Part shown: positions 35,327 through 43,212 of the stretch, piece after piece
How positions within the stretch are numbered: position 1 is the first letter of the stretch
How the letters are laid out: every line of letters starts with the position of its first letter
Source of the DNA: Paludibacteraceae bacterium
GTDB lineage: Bacteria; Bacteroidota; Bacteroidia; Bacteroidales; Paludibacteraceae
Assembly: GCA_024400115.1 (NCBI GenBank)
Contig: JAKSNF010000008.1
Coordinates: 1-64,000 of the forward strand
DNA: 64,000 nucleotides
Direction: 5' to 3'
Position numbers and translations under genes: made by a program
The notes under the pieces: generated by a model
Database searches by the model: none
Seen by the model: only the letters and a program-made list of their open reading frames with translations
What the model was told of the DNA's origin: nothing

Positions 35327-36187
35327 TTACTCACTATATGTAATAACTCTTACCTCTTTATTTACAGGATTGCCTTCTACATCGTAGATGATTCTCACTT
35401 CCCAATTTCCCTTTTTATCATACTTTTTATAAACAATATTTCCGTCAACGAATTCTGTCCAATCTCCATGTTTATTTGCTGCATATGTTTGATATATTTC
35501 TCCCCCTTGCATCACATTAAATGCTTTCCGAACGCCATTTTTATACTCAATTTCATATATTGAAGGAGAAAAACCACTATAGCAATTTTCGTAACTACCA
35601 CTTTCTAAGCGCCCCTCTTCATCATATTGATAATCATACTTGTAAAAAGGCTTATGATCTAATGAGGCGCGGCAATGATATGTACACAAACCGGCTTGAT
35701 TAAAATAGTTAAAGTATAACGCTATTTTATTTCCATACATGTCGTACTCAACTTCTTCTGTGTATTCCCCATTTTTATCTTTTATTCCTATGACAGTACT
35801 TGTATGTTCACCTTTCATATTAAAGTAATTGCGCTCAAAAGGCCACTTTGAGCCAAGTTCAAAGGCATATAGAAATTTATCCCAAGTTATTTTCACATCA
35901 CCTCTTCCTTCCATAGAGTGATAATATTTACGACCATATGCATCATATTCATCAACAACATAGCCACTGCCTTCTGACAATGGGCCATTGGCATAATGAT
36001 TAGAGGTGGGCTTTGCAATAAAATCTCCATTGGGAAGTATGTCGGTGATATCATAGCCAAAAGTTTCAACTTTAGCAACAGGACCTTTTAAATTGTCTCG
36101 AAAAGTATCTGTCCATGGGAAATTAGTCTTTTCTTGACAACTACATACGATTAAAGCAATTGTGGAAATAAAGAAAAACTTTTTCAT
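35327..36187 (-). CDS. Lipoprotein with YD-like repeats
   Basis: 286 residues from ATG 36187 (MKKFFFISTIALIVCSCQEK), a lipoprotein signal with its lipobox cysteine near residue 17. The body has repeated 'Y-D-x-x-G-(N/R)' units ('EYDAYGRKYYH', 'EYDMYGNKIA', 'QYDEEGRLESGSY', 'KYDKKGNWEVRIIYDVEGN'), like RHS/YD-type and MORN-like surface repeats in Bacteroidota. Function unknown. Low GC compared with its neighbours. Confidence 0.75.
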   Translation of the reverse strand: MKKFFFISTIALIVCSCQEKTNFPWTDTFRDNLKGPVAKVETFGYDITDILPNGDFIAKPTSNHYANGPLSEGSGYVVDEYDAYGRKYYHSMEGRGDVKITWDKFLYAFELGSKWPFERNYFNMKGEHTSTVIGIKDKNGEYTEEVEYDMYGNKIALYFNYFNQAGLCTYHCRASLDHKPFYKYDYQYDEEGRLESGSYENCYSGFSPSIYEIEYKNGVRKAFNVMQGGEIYQTYAANKHGDWTEFVDGNIVYKKYDKKGNWEVRIIYDVEGNPVNKEVRVITYSE

Positions 36188-36272
36188 AAAAATGTTTTCG
36201 CTTACTCTCTGTCGGATTTTCGGCTTTCTCCATCGTGAATAATTATTAGCAGTCCGTTGTTTGACGAGGTAC

Positions 36273-36430
36273 AAAAAAAAAGTGGACTAAACTTTTTAAT
36301 CCACATTTCGTTGGTATCGCCAAACACCTATTGTCAATGAATTTACAAAGTAAAGCCCACTCAAAAGAGTGAGCGTTGAGCTTTACTTCTCATTGACATT
36401 CTGTTTAAATTGGCGATTTTACGAAATGTG
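36273..36430 (-). ncRNA. ssrS: Small RNA with 6S-like rod structure
   Basis: A stand-alone transcription unit: a promoter predicted to start RNA near 36430, an RNA of about 158 nt, and a terminator with nine T. The RNA folds into one long rod of five stems (plus-strand positions): 36302-36310 with 36422-36430 (9 bp), 36317-36323 with 36410-36416 (7), 36332-36340 with 36390-36398 (9), 36348-36356 with 36380-36388 (9) and 36358-36362 with 36367-36371 (5, loop AAAA). The largest internal loop (8 and 11 nt) sits in the middle. 6S RNA, which binds RNA polymerase, has this shape, and Bacteroidota carry a distinct 6S-Flavo type. Assignment is by architecture only. Confidence 0.6.
36282..36304 (-). 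terminator. Terminator of the small RNA
   Basis: A 10-bp stem (one G-U pair) with a 3-nt loop, followed on the minus strand by nine T (36281-36273). It shares CCAC with the RNA's closing stem, so the two structures may compete. Confidence 0.85.
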
Positions 36431-36435
36431 AGAAA

Positions 36436-36467
36436 CAAAGATAACGCTATATTATCTATTGTGCAAA
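36436..36467 (-). promoter_or_regulatory. Promoter of the small RNA
   Basis: Minus strand TTTG (36467-36464), 20 nt, TATCTTTG (36443-36436). The predicted start falls on the first base of the RNA's closing stem. Confidence 0.85.
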
Positions 36468-36568
36468 TTTCTTGCTTGTTTTATTTCATAGGCATTTTTG
36501 ATTATTACTTTTCTTATCTTATTGCATCGCCTTTACGTTGCCGGTCAATCATAGGCGGGGTAAATTAA

Positions 36569-36865
36569 TTATATTACCATTCCAGAACGCATAACATCTT
36601 CATACAATGGAGAAGGATGACAGTCTTCCATTAAAACAGGTTCTATCAAAGTGTTCACTTTACGAGTTGCACTCCATAAAGAAGTAGACGCAGCCCACCA
36701 ATCACCATCAAACTTAGGAACCACAACAGCAACGTCTATATCACTATCTTTGTGCGCAGTCCCCTTACTATATGACCCATAAAGATAGACCATCGCATTA
36801 GGGATAATGGTTTGAACAACCTTTTTGTAATCTCTAACTATTTTGATAACTGTTCTCTTATCCAT
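36569..36865 (-). CDS. MNT-type nucleotidyltransferase antitoxin
   Basis: 98 residues of the minimal nucleotidyltransferase family: 'VYLYGSYSKGTAHKDSDIDV' is the G-S-x10-D-x-D active site. In HEPN/MNT (type VII) systems this protein adds AMP groups to its HEPN partner and neutralises it. It overlaps the HEPN gene by 28 bp. Confidence 0.88.
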   Translation of the reverse strand: MDKRTVIKIVRDYKKVVQTIIPNAMVYLYGSYSKGTAHKDSDIDVAVVVPKFDGDWWAASTSLWSATRKVNTLIEPVLMEDCHPSPLYEDVMRSGMVI

Positions 36866-37227
36866 AATTGTAATTCAATGGTGTAATTAAGTATTTTTTC
36901 GCAGTACTCAGCAGATAATAATTTGAGCAATTTCTCTTTATATTCGGGATAACGAGCTTCAATATTAAGAGGCATCATTCCATCTATGAAAGAGTTTTGC
37001 TCTTCACTCATTATAGCAGATAGTCCGCACTCGGTAGATAGTTTAACAAGGTTATGCGTATAAGGAGGATCTTGTGGCATTTTAGCGCACCAATAGGCTT
37101 TCAATACCTTCTCAATCACTTGGTGACACATAAAACCAACATACAACCACCTTCGAGTGGCAAACATTGCCTTGGCGGTTTCCAAATCATAATCGACAAT
37201 ATCTAACCAATATGCTGTCTTATTCAT
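36838..37227 (-). CDS. HEPN-domain protein, toxin-like partner
   Basis: 129 residues: 'YWLDIVDYDLETAKAMF' and 'YVGFMCHQVIEKVLKAYWCA' are the core HEPN helices, with a typical 'YTHNLVKLS'. HEPN toxins usually carry an R-x4-6-H ribonuclease motif in the last third. Here the equivalent site reads 'EARYPEYKEKL' with no histidine, so this copy may lack RNase activity or act differently. It is first in the operon with the MNT gene. Confidence 0.85.
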   Translation of the reverse strand: MNKTAYWLDIVDYDLETAKAMFATRRWLYVGFMCHQVIEKVLKAYWCAKMPQDPPYTHNLVKLSTECGLSAIMSEEQNSFIDGMMPLNIEARYPEYKEKLLKLLSAEYCEKILNYTIELQLWIREQLSK

Positions 37228-37261
37228 AATGCATTAATCTATACTTATCCAATATTGACTG

Positions 37262-37293
37262 CAAAATTACAACTTTTTTTTGATATATGCAAA
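37262..37293 (-). promoter_or_regulatory. Promoter of the HEPN/MNT pair
   Basis: Minus strand TTTG (37293-37290), 20 nt, TAATTTTG (37269-37262). The spacer's ATATCAAAAAAAAG is shared with the promoters at 8664 and 10000. Confidence 0.8.
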
Positions 37294-37296
37294 TAA

Positions 37297-37338
37297 AAAT
37301 GCACTTTTCTGCCAAAAATGGCAAAGAAAAGCGCATTT
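37297..37338 (-). terminator. Terminator after the phosphohexomutase gene
   Basis: A long hairpin: AAATGC with GCATTT, CTTTTCT with a matching A/G-rich arm, and GCCA with TGGC around the loop. A T-rich run follows on the minus strand. Confidence 0.75.
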
Positions 37339-37381
37339 AGAAGTGTTGTTTCCTATTTAACGTCAGTGGGTGACGGGCAAG

Positions 37382-39172
37382 TTAGATACCTAAGCTCTGG
37401 CGGATGGCGGGGATACGAGCCTCGGCGGCTTCAACAGCCGCAGCGTAATCCTTCACCGACTTCATCTGAGCCGGAATCTCAAAGTAGAACTTAATCTTAG
37501 GTTCCGTACCCGAAGGACGAACAGAAACCTTCAAACCACCCTCCGTGAAGTATTGCAACACGTTCGAAGTGGCTCCAAGAGCCATCTCGATTTTCGTGGT
37601 TTTCGCATTTTCGATGTTTCGAGGATTCGAGAGGTCGAAGGTTGTTTCGGTGAGAGACTGATAGTCTTTGATACGAATCACTTTCTCACCGGCAATCTCC
37701 GTGATGGGGTGTTCGCGGTAGTTAATCATCATCTGCTTGATTTCCTCTGCACCGGACTTACCCGGGCGAACGATATTGATGGTACTCTCACGTTGGAAGC
37801 CGTACTCCATGTAGATATTCATGAGATATTCATAGAGCGACATACCTTGATCCTTAGCATAAGCGGCAATCTCACAGATAAGGCAGATAGCCGAAGGCGA
37901 ACACTTATCGCGAACAGCGTCAAACGCCATAAAGCCAAAGCTCTCTTCACCACCACCTATATATTTGCGCGTGCCTTCCCACATGCGTACGCGATTGGCA
38001 ATCCACTTGAAGCCCGTATATTCGTCCGTGAGTTCAACGCCTTGTTTGTCAGCAATCTTACGAATGAGTTCACTCGTCACAATCGTTTTCACGAGGTACA
38101 TGTCGGGCGTGAGTTTATTGAGGCGCTTCATGTTATTGATGATGTAGTAACAGAACATCATGCAGGTTTGGTTACCATTGATAATCACCCACTCGCCCTT
38201 ATCGTTACGGCAGACGATAGCCAAACGGTCAGCGTCCGGATCGGAAGCGATAACGAGGTCGGCATTCAGTTTGGTGCCGAGGTTCATGCCCATGGTCATG
38301 GCTTCTGCGTTCTCGGGATTAGGACTGACCACGGTGGGGAAATTGCCGTCTATAACCATCTGCTCGGGAACGACGTGGATATTCTGGAAGCCCCATGAGC
38401 GCAAGCACATCGGGATAATCTGACGACCCGTTCCGTGGAGAGGCGTGTAAACGATATTGAGGTCTTTTTGGTTAAGAATAGATTGCTGGTCAATCATAAC
38501 GGATTTAACCGCCATCATGTAGTCGTAGTCTATCTCGCCTCCGATGATTTGGATGAGTTCTTTGTTTCCCGTCCAAAGGACATCGGACATCTGCACTTTA
38601 TTGACCTCGTCGATGATACCTTGGTCGTGCGGTTGAAGCACTTGTGAACCATCCTCCCAATAAGCCTTGTAGCCGTTGTACTCCTTGGGGTTATGCGAAG
38701 CCGTTACGTTCACACCGCCTTGGCAGTGGAGGTGACGGATAGCAAAACTAACCTCGGGGGTAGGACGAAGCGACTCAAAGAGATAGACCTTGATGCCGTT
38801 AGCAGAGAAAACGTCCGCTACCGTTTCCGCAAAGAGGCGACCGTTATTGCGGCAGTCGTGACAAACGACGACGCTCACTTGGTCTCCCTTCTTGAGGGTT
38901 GCAAAACCACCCTCTTTGGCAATCCTATTGAGGTAGTTGGCATAGCCTTGAGTGGCTTGTGCTACGATGTACTTGTTCATGCGGTTGCAGCCGGGACCCA
39001 TCAGTCCGCGGAGGCCCCCGGTACCGAATTCGAGGGTGCGATAGAAACTGTCAATGAGGAGCGATTTGTCCTCGGCTTCCATCATTTCACGTACTTGTTG
39101 TTTCGTTTGCTCATCATAATTACCGTCGAGCCACTCCTGGGCGCGAGCGATTACTTGTTGTAATTCATCCAT
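37382..39172 (-). CDS. Phosphoglucomutase/phosphomannomutase
   Basis: Interconverts hexose 1- and 6-phosphates. Start chosen at ATG 39172 (MDELQQVIARAQEWL), one base after the hflX stop; the longer frame would run 29 bp into hflX. 'FGTGGLRGLMGPGCNRMN' opens the protein, 'VNVTASHNPKEYNGYKAYW' holds the phosphoserine, 'ASDPDADRLA' the metal loop, 'GGEESFGF' the sugar loop and 'VRPSGTEPKIKFYF' the phosphate-binding end. 596 residues is the length of the large bacterial alpha-phosphohexomutases. Confidence 0.93.
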   Translation of the reverse strand: MDELQQVIARAQEWLDGNYDEQTKQQVREMMEAEDKSLLIDSFYRTLEFGTGGLRGLMGPGCNRMNKYIVAQATQGYANYLNRIAKEGGFATLKKGDQVSVVVCHDCRNNGRLFAETVADVFSANGIKVYLFESLRPTPEVSFAIRHLHCQGGVNVTASHNPKEYNGYKAYWEDGSQVLQPHDQGIIDEVNKVQMSDVLWTGNKELIQIIGGEIDYDYMMAVKSVMIDQQSILNQKDLNIVYTPLHGTGRQIIPMCLRSWGFQNIHVVPEQMVIDGNFPTVVSPNPENAEAMTMGMNLGTKLNADLVIASDPDADRLAIVCRNDKGEWVIINGNQTCMMFCYYIINNMKRLNKLTPDMYLVKTIVTSELIRKIADKQGVELTDEYTGFKWIANRVRMWEGTRKYIGGGEESFGFMAFDAVRDKCSPSAICLICEIAAYAKDQGMSLYEYLMNIYMEYGFQRESTINIVRPGKSGAEEIKQMMINYREHPITEIAGEKVIRIKDYQSLTETTFDLSNPRNIENAKTTKIEMALGATSNVLQYFTEGGLKVSVRPSGTEPKIKFYFEIPAQMKSVKDYAAAVEAAEARIPAIRQSLGI

Positions 39173-39173
39173 G

Positions 39174-40415
39174 TTATTCGTATTTTTGAAATAAAAAGTC
39201 ATTGTAGGGGTAGCGTTTGATATGAATCTCCTTAATGCGGTCGTACATCAGCGCTTTAAATTCGTCTATATTCTCTTTGTTGATAGCAGATATAAAAATA
39301 CAATCCTTATCAAGCTTCGCCATCCAGGTGCGTTTGAGGTCGTCCAACGACAGGTTCTCCCGTTTGATAGGCGTCAGATCGTCCTCGTCCTTAGGCGTAT
39401 AAGTGAAGGCATCGGTCTTATTAAAGACCACGATAGTAGGCAAGTCACTAACCCCAAGTTCGGCGATGGTCTGTTGAACGACTTTGTATTGCTCCTCGAA
39501 ATTAGGATGCGATATATCCACTACGTGAACAAGCAAGTCCGCCTCACGCACCTCGTCGAGGGTCGATTTGAAAGATTCCACGAGGTTATGCGGCAGTTTA
39601 CGAATAAAACCCACCGTATCCGAAAGGAGGAAAGGCAGATTATCAATCGTCACCTTACGTACTGTTGTATCGAGGGTAGCAAAGAGTTTATTCTCGGCAA
39701 AGACGTTTGACTTGGAGATAAGGTTCATGATGGTCGATTTGCCCACGTTCGTATAACCAACCAAGGCTACGCGCACCATCTTACCACGGTTCTGGCGTTG
39801 GGTGGTCATCTGCTTATCTATTTTCTTGAGTTCCTCGCGGAGCAAAGCAATACGGTTACCAATGATACGTTTATCCGCCTCTATCTGCGTCTCACCCGTA
39901 CCACGGTTCGTTCCGCCACCACCGCGCTGGCGGTCTAAGTGCGACCACATACGCGTCAGGCGTGGCAACATATACTGAAGGTGCGCCATCTCGACCTGCG
40001 TCTTGGCATAAGAGGTCTGTGCACGTTGGAGGAAAATCTCGAGAATAAGAATCGTACGATCCATGACACGTATCTCGCGTCTGTCCTTGGGATTATCGCG
40101 CCAATTGAGGTCTCGCTCTATGTTCCTAATCTGACGAGGCGACAGTTCGTCATCAAAGATGACAAGGTCGATGGTGGATGGTGGAGTGTCAATGGTGGAT
40201 TGGGAGTTAATGATGTATTGTCGTATCTCCTCAAGTTTGCCCGTACCCACGTAGGTATTGGTGTCGGGTTGGAGAAGACGTTGTTTGAAACGCTTAACGG
40301 GAACGATATGATTCGTATCCGCCAAGAAAGCGAGTTCATCTAAATACTCGTCCGTTCGCTCCTCCGGCTGGGAGGGAGTGATCAGTCCTACTAATATAGC
40401 GTTGTATTGGGTCAA
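39174..40415 (-). CDS. hflX: Ribosome-associated GTPase HflX
   Basis: 413 residues. The N-terminal HflX domain ('FIND-type VIFDDELSPRQIRNIE'), a glycine-rich 'RQRGGGGTNRGTGETQIEAD' linker and a G domain with 'GYTNVGKST' (G1), 'DTVGFIRKLPHNL' (G3) and 'FNKTD' (G4). HflX splits stalled ribosomes. The start codon appears to be TTG at 40415, inside a 7-bp repeat, since no ATG lies between it and an upstream stop. Residues about 70-83 ('DTPPSTID') are encoded by GTGGATG-type heptamers. Confidence 0.93.
   Translation of the reverse strand: MTQYNAILVGLITPSQPEERTDEYLDELAFLADTNHIVPVKRFKQRLLQPDTNTYVGTGKLEEIRQYIINSQSTIDTPPSTIDLVIFDDELSPRQIRNIERDLNWRDNPKDRREIRVMDRTILILEIFLQRAQTSYAKTQVEMAHLQYMLPRLTRMWSHLDRQRGGGGTNRGTGETQIEADKRIIGNRIALLREELKKIDKQMTTQRQNRGKMVRVALVGYTNVGKSTIMNLISKSNVFAENKLFATLDTTVRKVTIDNLPFLLSDTVGFIRKLPHNLVESFKSTLDEVREADLLVHVVDISHPNFEEQYKVVQQTIAELGVSDLPTIVVFNKTDAFTYTPKDEDDLTPIKRENLSLDDLKRTWMAKLDKDCIFISAINKENIDEFKALMYDRIKEIHIKRYPYNDFLFQKYE
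40167..40208. repeat. 7-bp tandem repeat within hflX
   Basis: GTCGATG, GTGGATG, GTGGAGT, GTCAATG, GTGGATT, GGGAGTT. Confidence 0.85.
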
Positions 40416-40443
40416 TTTTGAATTTTGAATTATGAATTATGAG
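40416..40443. repeat. 7-bp tandem repeat in the polA-hflX gap
   Basis: TTTTGAA, TTTTGAA, TTATGAA, TTATGAG, ending directly against the putative TTG start of hflX. Confidence 0.85.
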
Positions 40444-40453
40444 AATTTAATTA

Positions 40454-42796
40454 TTAGTGGGCTTCGAGCCAATTGGTGCCGACACCTACCTCTGCCAATA
40501 TGGGGACAGAGAGGTGAACGACGTTCTGCATTTGCTCGGTCACGATGTGTTTGACTTGTTCTATTTCGTCCTTAGGCACATTGAAATTGAGTTCATCATG
40601 CACTTGCATGATCATCTGTGCCTTGAGGTTCTGCTGTTTCAGTTCGTGGTCTATACCGACCATTGCCATCTTGATGATGTCCGCTGCCGTTCCTTGGATA
40701 GGTGCGTTAACACTATTGCGCTCCGCGAACGACCGAACGACAGAGTTCTGGCTATTGATATCGGGTAAGTAACGCTTGCGCCCAAATAAGGTCTCAACAT
40801 AGCCTTGGGCACGCGCTTTCGTTTTTTGTGCTTCAATAAAAGCAATGATGTCGGGGAATGCCGCAAAATAGTCGTCTATGAGTTGTTTTGCTTCCCCACG
40901 AGGGCATTGTAATTGTTGTGCCAGACCGAAAGCCGATATACCATAAATGATACCGAAATTAGCCGTCTTAGCGCGACGGCGCTGTTCCTTCGTCACTTCT
41001 TCAATGGGAACCTTAAAGATCTTAGCCGCTGTTGCCGCATGAACATCTTGTCCCTTGCGGAAAGCGTCAATGAGGTGCTTATCCTGCGAGAAATGCGCCA
41101 TCAGACGCAGTTCGATTTGCGAATAGTCAGCAGAGAGGAACAGGCACCCCTCATCGGGAATGACGGCACGACGAATGAGTTGTCCACGCTCCGAACGAAT
41201 AGGTAGGTTCTGGAGATTAGGATTAGAAGAAGAGAGCCGCCCCGTAGCAGTGACGGTTTGGTTATAGGTAGTATGAATCTTACCCGTCTTGGGATTGATA
41301 TACCCGGGCAATGCCGTGACGTAGGTAGATACCAGTTTCTTGAGTTCACGATAGTCAAGAATCTTATCCACCACCTCATGTTTATCGCGAATACCCAACA
41401 GCACTTCCTCGGAGGTGGAGTACGCTCCTTTGGGGGATTTCTTGGCTTTGGGGTCTAAACGCAAATGGTCAAAGAGCACTTCGCCCACCTGCTTGGGTGA
41501 ATTGACATTGAACGTCTCCCCTACCAAATCATAAATCTGCTGTTCTATTGTTTGCGCCTCCTGAGTCAATTGTGTCTCTGCTTGCCTCAATATCGACACG
41601 TCAAAACGCACTCCTGCCTCCTCCATTGAACGCAGAACGGGCACCAAGGGCAGTTCGACTTCGCTGTATAAGTTCCACAAAGCACTATCAGCTTTGAGGG
41701 CATCCCAATTAGGTTCTGCATTAGGATTATAACTCGCTTCAGGATTGAGGAGGTAGGCACAGAGGCGGGACTCTATATCGTTGACCGCCCGTTGAGCGGT
41801 AAGACCGCCTTCGGCTGAAAGACCGCTCACTTCGTTCGCTGAAGGACTATTATCGGCAAAAAGGTCGAGGGTGGCCTCCTGCTTTTTTGTGGATTGTGGA
41901 TGGTGGAGTGTGGATGGTGGAGTGATTGTTATTCCGCTATTCTTCAAGAGGGAGGTAAACTCGAGGTCCTCATAGAGAGGGGTGAGTTTAGTCCAGTCTT
42001 TCTCTCTAAACACTAAGCTGTCCACTCTAAACTCTTCTGCCAACGGAACGTCCGTCTTGATGGTAGCTAAGAATCGCGAGAAGCGTATCTGTTCGGACTG
42101 TGCCTCCACTTTGTTGCGCAAAGCGCCTTTGAGTTCGTCCGTGTGGTTGAGCAGGTATTCGATACTTCCAAAACGACGCAGCAACTCTGCCGCCGTCTTC
42201 TCTCCCACTCCTTTGCAACCCGGTATATTATCGGACGCATCGCCCATCAGTCCTAATAAGTCAATGACCTGTTGGGTATTGTGGATATCGTACTTAGCGC
42301 ACACCTCTGCGGGTCCCATTTGTTCGAAGCCACCCGTGTGACGAGGGCGATAGAGATGTATATTGTCGGTAACGAGTTGTCCGTAATCCTTATCGGGTGT
42401 TGCCATAAAGACCTCATAACCCTCTTTCTCTGCTATACCGGCAACGGTACCTATGACATCGTCTGCTTCATAACCCGGAACAACGAGGGCAGGGATATTC
42501 ATTGCCTCTAAAATTTTTTCAATAACGGGCACCGCAGCACGTATATCCTCCGGTGTTTCCTCCCGTTGCGCCTTATAGTCCGCATATGCCTCGTGACGGA
42601 AAGTAGGACCATGAGGGTCAAAACCAACCGCTATATGGGTCGGTTTAAGGCGCTTGATAAGATCCTCTAATGTGGTTACAAAACCATAGATAGCGGACGT
42701 GTTCATACCTTTCGAGTTCATTCGCGGAACCCGAATAAAAGCATAATAGGCGCGATAGATCATCGCATAAGCGTCTATGAGAAGCAATCGTTTCAT
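40454..42796 (-). CDS. polA: DNA polymerase I with a reduced middle domain
   Basis: The 5'-3' exonuclease ('LLIDAYAMIYRAYYAF', 'GYEADDVIG', 'LLGLMGDASDNIPGCKGVGE') covers residues 1 to about 290. The polymerase ('NVNSPKQVGEVLFDHL', 'TATGRLSSSNPNLQNLPIRS', 'FLSADYSQIELRLMAHFS', 'IQVHDE'-type 'MIMQVHDELNFN') covers about 375-780. Only some 85 residues lie between, where PolA normally has about 200 of 3'-5' exonuclease fold. Much of that space (292-303 and 317-339) is encoded by repeats. At 780 residues it is far shorter than the usual 900-950. Confidence 0.94.
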   Translation of the reverse strand: MKRLLLIDAYAMIYRAYYAFIRVPRMNSKGMNTSAIYGFVTTLEDLIKRLKPTHIAVGFDPHGPTFRHEAYADYKAQREETPEDIRAAVPVIEKILEAMNIPALVVPGYEADDVIGTVAGIAEKEGYEVFMATPDKDYGQLVTDNIHLYRPRHTGGFEQMGPAEVCAKYDIHNTQQVIDLLGLMGDASDNIPGCKGVGEKTAAELLRRFGSIEYLLNHTDELKGALRNKVEAQSEQIRFSRFLATIKTDVPLAEEFRVDSLVFREKDWTKLTPLYEDLEFTSLLKNSGITITPPSTLHHPQSTKKQEATLDLFADNSPSANEVSGLSAEGGLTAQRAVNDIESRLCAYLLNPEASYNPNAEPNWDALKADSALWNLYSEVELPLVPVLRSMEEAGVRFDVSILRQAETQLTQEAQTIEQQIYDLVGETFNVNSPKQVGEVLFDHLRLDPKAKKSPKGAYSTSEEVLLGIRDKHEVVDKILDYRELKKLVSTYVTALPGYINPKTGKIHTTYNQTVTATGRLSSSNPNLQNLPIRSERGQLIRRAVIPDEGCLFLSADYSQIELRLMAHFSQDKHLIDAFRKGQDVHAATAAKIFKVPIEEVTKEQRRRAKTANFGIIYGISAFGLAQQLQCPRGEAKQLIDDYFAAFPDIIAFIEAQKTKARAQGYVETLFGRKRYLPDINSQNSVVRSFAERNSVNAPIQGTAADIIKMAMVGIDHELKQQNLKAQMIMQVHDELNFNVPKDEIEQVKHIVTEQMQNVVHLSVPILAEVGVGTNWLEAH
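41782..41846. repeat. GACCGC palindromic repeats within polA
   Basis: GACCGCCCGTTGAGCGG, GACCGCCTTCGGCTGAAA and GACCGCTCACTTCGTTCGCTG: related to the units at 18330-18396, each partly self-complementary. Confidence 0.8.
41889..41923. repeat. 7-bp tandem repeat within polA
   Basis: GTGGATT, GTGGATG, GTGGAGT, GTGGATG, GTGGAGT. Confidence 0.88.
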
Positions 42797-43212
42797 AACA
42801 AGGATAAAGCTTGATTTTCTTTGCGGGTCATTTCGGCTTTGGTTTCGGGTGTTTTGTCGGCTTGACCGGTGAGGTGAAGCAGTCCGTGAACGAGGATACG
42901 GGTTAGTTCTTCGTCCTTGGTTACGCCAGCCTCAACCGCGTTACTGCTCACCGTATCCAACGAGATATAGATATCCCCGTTTAATCGGGAAGGCGTGGTA
43001 TAATCAAACGTAATGACATCCGTGTAATAATCATGCCCTAAGAACTGACGATTGACCTCTAATATCTTCTCATCATCACAGAGGATATAGGTTAAGTCCC
43101 CTACTCCATAGCCATAACCCGCAGCCACTTTGCGTAGCCACATTTCCAATTCCTTAGCCCGTGTTGCTATCAGCTCGGGCAGTTCCACCCTATCCGTCAA
43201 AAACTGTATCAT
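42793..43212 (-). CDS. ybeY: Endoribonuclease YbeY
   Basis: Single-strand-specific RNase needed for 16S rRNA 3' maturation. Start at ATG 43212 (MIQFLTDRVELP), overlapping the upstream stop by 4 bp. 'GDIYISLDTV' and the zinc site 'HGLLHLTGQADKTPE' are present. The third histidine of the canonical H-x3-H-x5-H is absent (Lys in its place), which I recall as common in Bacteroidota YbeY. 139 residues. Confidence 0.92.
   Translation of the reverse strand: MIQFLTDRVELPELIATRAKELEMWLRKVAAGYGYGVGDLTYILCDDEKILEVNRQFLGHDYYTDVITFDYTTPSRLNGDIYISLDTVSSNAVEAGVTKDEELTRILVHGLLHLTGQADKTPETKAEMTRKENQALSLL

Larger units (their letters stand above)
36188..36568. other. Gap containing a small-RNA gene
   Basis: Apart from the RNA gene at 36273-36430, its promoter and its terminator I see nothing else here. 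Confidence 0.6.

Noticed and set aside
37553..38398. A 281-codon rightward frame
   Set aside because: It is antisense to the phosphohexomutase gene and has no recognisable motif.
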